Assembly: GCA_016932475.1 (NCBI GenBank)
Contig: JAFGCU010000105.1
Location: forward strand, 1-36,596
From: Anaerolineales bacterium
GTDB taxonomy: Bacteria > Chloroflexota > Anaerolineae > Anaerolineales > RBG-16-64-43
Direction of reading: 5' to 3'
Length of the DNA stretch: 36,596 nt
Shown here: one piece after another, positions 32,897-36,596 of the stretch
How the letters are laid out: the number at the start of each line of letters is the position of its first letter
How positions within the stretch are numbered: position 1 is the stretch's first letter
Notes under the pieces: generated by a model
The model's database searches: none
What the model saw: the letters and a program-made list of their open reading frames with translations, nothing else
Told to the model about the DNA's origin: nothing
Position numbers and translations under genes: made by a program

Positions 32897-34186
32897 ATGA
32901 ATACCATTCAGGTCGTCGCCGAATCCGGTCAGACGCTTCCGGAAGAAACCGTCCGGCAGACTCTCCGCCATGCCCTGGAAGGGGAATTCCGCGGGCGCAA
33001 GGTTCTGGCGCTCATTCCCGATCACACCCGGTCCCTGCCGCTCCCGTTTCTGTTCCGCACCCTGGTCGAGGCGTTGCGCGACGCGGAGAAACTTGATTTT
33101 CTGGTGGCGCTCGGGACTCACCCGCCTCTTTCCGAAGAGCGTTTGTGCGGCCTGGTAGGCATCCGGCCCGAGGAACGGCGGACGCAATACCGGCGGATCG
33201 GAGTATTCAATCACGAATGGGAAGATCCCTCCGCGTTGGTTTCGCTGGGATGGATTTCGGAGGGCCTGATTCATCAATTCGCCGGCGCGCGCTGGCACCC
33301 GTCATTGGGCGGGGATACGGAAGTGCGGGTCAACCGGCACCTTCTGGCCTACGACCACATCCTGATCGTCGCGCCGACTTTCCCGCACGAAGTAATCGGC
33401 TTTTCCGGAGGCGGAAAGTACATCATCCCCGGCGTATCGGGGCCGCAGATGATCAACACCACCCACTGGCTGGGGGCGCTGGCCGGGGTAGTGGGAACCA
33501 TCGGGATAAAGGATACGCCTGTGCGGGCAATGGTGAACGCGGCGGCCTCCAAGCTCCCGACCCCGGTGACGCTGATCGGGATGGTCGTGGAAGGCCACGA
33601 CCTGGCCGGGTTGTTTATCGGAGATCTGCTTTCCGCATGGAGCGCCGCCGCCGACCTGTCTGCGCAGCGGCACATCCGCCGGTGCGCGAAGCCCTTCCGG
33701 AAGATACTCTCCTGCCCGATGCCGATGTATGACGAACTGTGGACGGCCGCCAAGGCGGTCTACAAACTGGAACCGGTCGTGGCCGAGGGCGGGGAAATCA
33801 TCGTCTATGCGCCGCACCTCGACACCGTCAGCCGGACCCACGGGAAATACATCTACGAGGTCGGGTATCACATCATGGCGTATTTTCTCGAGGACTGGGA
33901 GCGGTTCAAGGATTTTCCGCTGGCGGTGCTTGCGCACAGCACGCACGTGCGCGGATCGGGAAGGATGGAAGGCGGGGCGGAACGGCCGCACGCGAAGATC
34001 ACCCTGGCCAGCCGCATCTCCGCCGAGGAGTGCGCGAAACTTCAACTGGGCTATTGCGATCCGGCCTCCATCCGGCCGGAAGAATGGCAAAACCGCGAGG
34101 AGGATGGGATGCTGTACGTCCCGAATTCCGGCGAGATTCTCTTCCGACTACAGGCCGGAGAACAGGCGGCCGGGGAGGTTGGATGA
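32897..34186 (+). CDS. LarA-family nickel-pincer racemase/epimerase homologue; candidate mannonate/gluconate 2-epimerase
   Basis: Member of the lactate-racemase (LarA, DUF2088) family, 429 residues from this start; an in-frame ATG at 32849 adds 16. Family knowledge: LarA binds a nickel-pincer cofactor through a Lys and a His, with two catalytic His, and inverts the hydroxyl at C2 of hydroxy acids. Seen: DHTR (42-45), His75 in GTHPPLS, His164 in PHEVIGFSGG, Lys174 in GGGKYIIPG and His190 in NTTHW. The spacings His-10-Lys and Lys-16-His equal those of the characterised racemase. It lies between fructuronate reductase and gluconate kinase and overlaps the latter by four bases (ATGA). No UxuA is present, so mannonate-to-gluconate conversion is the best guess. 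Family firm; substrate inferred. Confidence 0.82.
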   Translation: MNTIQVVAESGQTLPEETVRQTLRHALEGEFRGRKVLALIPDHTRSLPLPFLFRTLVEALRDAEKLDFLVALGTHPPLSEERLCGLVGIRPEERRTQYRRIGVFNHEWEDPSALVSLGWISEGLIHQFAGARWHPSLGGDTEVRVNRHLLAYDHILIVAPTFPHEVIGFSGGGKYIIPGVSGPQMINTTHWLGALAGVVGTIGIKDTPVRAMVNAAASKLPTPVTLIGMVVEGHDLAGLFIGDLLSAWSAAADLSAQRHIRRCAKPFRKILSCPMPMYDELWTAAKAVYKLEPVVAEGGEIIVYAPHLDTVSRTHGKYIYEVGYHIMAYFLEDWERFKDFPLAVLAHSTHVRGSGRMEGGAERPHAKITLASRISAEECAKLQLGYCDPASIRPEEWQNREEDGMLYVPNSGEILFRLQAGEQAAGEVG

Positions 34187-34743
34187 ACGCGACCGGATTG
34201 ATCGTGATGGGGGTTGCCGGGTGCGGAAAAACCACCGTCGGAAAGGCGCTGGCGGCGCGGCTGGGGTGGGATTTCTTCGATGCGGACGGGTTTCATCCGC
34301 CCGCGAATGTGGCCAAGATGGCGGCGGGCATCCCGCTCGACGATGAAGACCGTGCGCCGTGGCTGGCCGCGCTGCACGAACTGCTGACCCGGACGTTGCA
34401 GGCGGGAAGGCATCCGGTGCTGGCCTGCTCCGCGCTGAAACAACGGTACCGCGATACTCTGCTGGCGTGCAACGACGGAATCCGGGTGGTGTACCTGCGG
34501 GGAAGCTACGGCCTGATCCTCGCGCGGATGAACGACCGCACCGACCATTATATGAAGCCGGGCATGCTGCGCAGCCAGTTCGACGCGCTCGAAGAGCCGC
34601 GGGATGCGCTGATCGTGGATATCACCCCGACGGCGGAGGAGATTGTGGAAAACGTCCTGTTCCTCCTCCACAAGGATGACGCATCTCCGGCGCCGGCGGG
34701 AAGAAACGGGAACATAAAATCCGCCGTTCCATACCGCCGCTGA
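34183..34743 (+). CDS. gntK: Gluconate kinase
   Basis: ATP-dependent kinase of the GntK/shikimate-kinase-like P-loop family, converting D-gluconate to 6-phosphogluconate. Seen: P-loop GVAGCGKTT (10-18), FFDADGFHPPANVAKMAAG (about 31-49), which is the gluconokinase substrate signature, PLDDEDRAPWL, VLACSALKQRYRD, and HYMKPGMLRSQFDALEEP. It has 186 residues with a short low-complexity tail. The ATG overlaps the LarA homologue stop (ATGA), so the two are translationally coupled. With 6PG dehydrogenase next, gluconate is evidently made by, or supplied to, this operon. Confidence 0.93.
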   Translation: MNATGLIVMGVAGCGKTTVGKALAARLGWDFFDADGFHPPANVAKMAAGIPLDDEDRAPWLAALHELLTRTLQAGRHPVLACSALKQRYRDTLLACNDGIRVVYLRGSYGLILARMNDRTDHYMKPGMLRSQFDALEEPRDALIVDITPTAEEIVENVLFLLHKDDASPAPAGRNGNIKSAVPYRR

Positions 34744-34787
34744 ATCCCGCGGCGGGCGGACCGGCAACAATCTGGAAGGGCAGGGAT

Positions 34788-36251
34788 ATGGAAAAAGCGG
34801 ATATCGGATTGATCGGACTGGCCGTGATGGGCCAGAATCTCGTTCTCAATATGAACGATCACGGCTTCGCGGTGGCGGTCTTCAACCGCACGCCGTCGAA
34901 GGTGGACGAGTTCCTGCAGGGGGAAGCCCGCGGCACAAAGGTCGTCGGCGCGCACTCGCTCGAGGAATTGGCCGGCCTGCTGAAAAAACCGCGGCGGGTG
35001 ATGCTGATGGTCAAGGCGGGAAAGCCCGTGGACGACCTTATCGAGAGCCTGCTGCCGTTCCTGGAAAAAGGCGACATCATCATCGACGGCGGCAATTCCA
35101 ATTTTGCCGACAGCATCCGCCGCACCGCCTACCTCGAATCCAAAGGCTTGTGGTTCCTCGGGGTGGGGATATCCGGCGGCGAAGAAGGCGCTCGCAACGG
35201 CCCGTCGATCATGCCGGGGGGGTCGCGCAAAGCCTGGGAGGCTGTGCGGCCGATCTTTCAATCCATCGCCGCGAAGATCGCGCGCGCGGACGGGTGGGAA
35301 GACCCCTGCTGCGACTGGGTCGGGGAAAACGGGGCGGGGCATTACGTCAAGATGGTCCATAACGGGATCGAATACGGCGATATGCAGCTGGTTGCCGAGG
35401 TCTACCACCTGATGAAGGAAGGCTTGGGCCTCCCGCCCGAGGCGATGCGGGACGTATTCGCCCAATGGAACGAGGGCAAACTGAATTCATACCTGATCGA
35501 GATCACCCGCGATATCCTGGCTTTTAAGGACGAAGACGGACAGCCGCTGGTGGACAGAGTCCTCGACACCGCCGGGCAAAAGGGGACGGGGCGCTGGGCG
35601 GGGATCTCCGCGCTCGAACTCGGGATTCCGCTGACGATGATCACCGAGGCTGTCTCGGCGCGGTCGCTTTCAACGCTCAAGGACGAGCGGACCACGGCTT
35701 CCCTCCGGCTTGGCGGACCGCCGCCGCGCATCCCGAATGCGGGCGAATCGTTTCTTGCGGACCTGGGGGAGGCGTTGTACGCGTCGAAAATCATCTCCTA
35801 CACCCAGGGCTACATGCTGATGCGCGCCGCCGCAAAGGAGTACAAATGGGATATGGACTACGGCGGGATCGCCCTGATGTGGCGCGGAGGGTGCATCATC
35901 CGTTCGGTCTTCCTCGGGAAGATCAAAGAAGCCTATGATAAAAACCCCTCGCTTACCAATCTGCTGCTGGATTCTTATTTCAAGGAACAGATCGAGCTCG
36001 CGCAGGACGCCTGGCGGCGGGTGATCGCCGCCGCGGTGATGTCGGGCATCCCGATGCCGGCCATGATGAGCGCCCTCTCGTTCTACGACAGCTACCGCCG
36101 GGCGTGGCTGCCGGCCAACATGATCCAGGCCCAGCGCGATTATTTCGGCGCGCACACCTACGAACGGGTGGACCGGCCGCGCGGGGAATTCTTCCACACC
36201 AACTGGACCGGGCACGGGGGGAAAGTAACCTCGTCCACCTACTCGGCGTAA
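34788..36251 (+). CDS. gnd: 6-Phosphogluconate dehydrogenase, decarboxylating
   Basis: Oxidatively decarboxylates 6-phosphogluconate to ribulose-5-phosphate, CO2 and NADPH. Seen: GLIGLAVMGQNLVLNMNDHG (7-26), NRTPSKV (33-39) whose Arg favours NADP, IIDGGNSN, GISGGEEGARNGPSIMPGG (127-145), catalytic Lys188 and Glu195 in YVKMVHNGIEYGDMQL, and RDYFGAHTYER near the C-terminus. Length is 487 residues, the long dimeric form. GGAAGGGCAGGG precedes the ATG. It is the last gene of the cluster, 44 bases after gntK, and a long inverted repeat follows. It gives the pathway a pentose-phosphate exit. Confidence 0.95.
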   Translation: MEKADIGLIGLAVMGQNLVLNMNDHGFAVAVFNRTPSKVDEFLQGEARGTKVVGAHSLEELAGLLKKPRRVMLMVKAGKPVDDLIESLLPFLEKGDIIIDGGNSNFADSIRRTAYLESKGLWFLGVGISGGEEGARNGPSIMPGGSRKAWEAVRPIFQSIAAKIARADGWEDPCCDWVGENGAGHYVKMVHNGIEYGDMQLVAEVYHLMKEGLGLPPEAMRDVFAQWNEGKLNSYLIEITRDILAFKDEDGQPLVDRVLDTAGQKGTGRWAGISALELGIPLTMITEAVSARSLSTLKDERTTASLRLGGPPPRIPNAGESFLADLGEALYASKIISYTQGYMLMRAAAKEYKWDMDYGGIALMWRGGCIIRSVFLGKIKEAYDKNPSLTNLLLDSYFKEQIELAQDAWRRVIAAAVMSGIPMPAMMSALSFYDSYRRAWLPANMIQAQRDYFGAHTYERVDRPRGEFFHTNWTGHGGKVTSSTYSA

Positions 36252-36257
36252 ACCTTG

Positions 36258-36375
36258 AACCGCAAAGCCTGCCCCGGTTGGGATAGGCCGGGGGCGCAAA
36301 GAACGCAAAGAAAATTTTGGAAACCTTTGCGTGCTTTGCGTCCCTGGACCGAGCGCCAGGGCGGGCTTTGCGGTG
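36258..36375. repeat. Nested inverted repeat of CGCAAAG words after gnd
   Basis: ACCGCAAAGCC (36259-36269) pairs with GGCTTTGCGGT (36364-36374). Inside, GGCGCAAAGAACGCAAAG pairs imperfectly with CTTTGCGTGCTTTGCGTCC (about 36327-36345). It could act as a factor-independent stop or 3' protecting structure, but there is no clear T-run. The architecture is the same as the CACCAAGACAC repeats, with a different word. Confidence 0.75.
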
Positions 36376-36596
36376 AGAAATGCTGTCAATCGAGGAAACT
36401 ACCTACGGTTCATCGGTATTGCACAATTATTCTAAATCAATTCCAACCTGAGAACATACTGATAAAGCCCCGGCCTGCCCGATATAGCCATTAAAATCCC
36501 CAATATGGCAAATCACTGCTGTCCAAAATCGGCCGAAGTAACCTGAAATACCATCAAAACACCGGCATAATTCCCTCCAAGCCCGCGAAATCAGAA
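36376..36596. other. AT-richer trailing edge, no gene recognised
   Basis: About 220 bases with lower GC than the rest and no supported reading frame on either strand. This is the first clear drop in composition after the operon, consistent with the end of the cluster. Confidence 0.4.

Noticed and set aside
1-36596. tRNA, rRNA, transposase, integrase or phage genes
   Set aside because: Reading both strands of the gaps showed no cloverleaf-like or rRNA sequence and no recognisable mobility protein; the repeats have no coding capacity.

Overview
The window is GC-rich, densely packed and almost entirely coding on the + strand. Gene content suggests a fermentative, plant-polysaccharide-degrading bacterium. 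I think Chloroflexota (Anaerolineae-like) most likely, from an Lpl-type oligo-uronide transporter, a Thermotoga-type UxaE, a CSL(W/R)EA-type beta-helix surface protein with an SH3-like tail, and dispersed inverted repeats in most gaps. No rRNA or other marker gene is present, so this is inference from content only.

Layout. (1) 1-4600: a polytopic GT-C-type glycosyltransferase and, convergent to it, the only clear - strand gene, a secreted beta-helix/SH3 protein; a decayed copy of its 3' end lies just upstream of it. (2) 4924-9702: an amino-sugar-like block of GH4 glycosidase, BadF-type sugar kinase, GlmS-like SIS protein and ChbG/YdjC deacetylase, the same mix of activities as chitobiose (chb) utilisation. 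A candidate 33-residue leader ORF overlaps the GH4 start. (3) 9711-10937: a tandem repeat of 2.4 units, then deoC. (4) 11132-14743: a 1203-residue regulator combining a LacI-type sugar-binding domain, histidine kinase, two receivers and an AraC DNA-binding domain. (5) 15328-24190: an LplB-LplC-LplA ABC importer (no ATPase gene), then a GH4 of the LplD type, GH105, GH28 and an alpha/beta hydrolase with touching or overlapping ends. (6) 24262-29008: KDG kinase, a FAH-family enzyme, KDPG aldolase, an IolB/KduI-family isomerase and KduD. (7) 29010-36251: UxaC, UxaE, an SDR fructuronate reductase, a LarA homologue, a gluconate kinase and 6-phosphogluconate dehydrogenase.

Proposed working: the regulator senses a pectin-derived sugar. 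LplABC imports oligogalacturonides. GH28, GH105, GH4 and the esterase, none with a visible signal peptide, finish depolymerisation in the cytoplasm. Unsaturated uronate goes through the isomerase and KduD to KDG, KDPG, and pyruvate plus glyceraldehyde-3-P. Saturated galacturonate goes through UxaC (tagaturonate), UxaE (fructuronate) and the SDR (mannonate). No mannonate dehydratase (UxuA) is present. The next three genes are a LarA-family protein with its catalytic His/Lys/His spacing intact, gluconate kinase and 6PG dehydrogenase. Mannonate and gluconate differ only at C2, so I propose that the LarA homologue is a nickel-pincer mannonate/gluconate 2-epimerase sending galacturonate into the pentose phosphate pathway. 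This is the most interesting hypothesis in the window.

Inverted repeats of several families fill most intergenic gaps. No tRNA, rRNA, CRISPR array, transposase or integrase was recognised.
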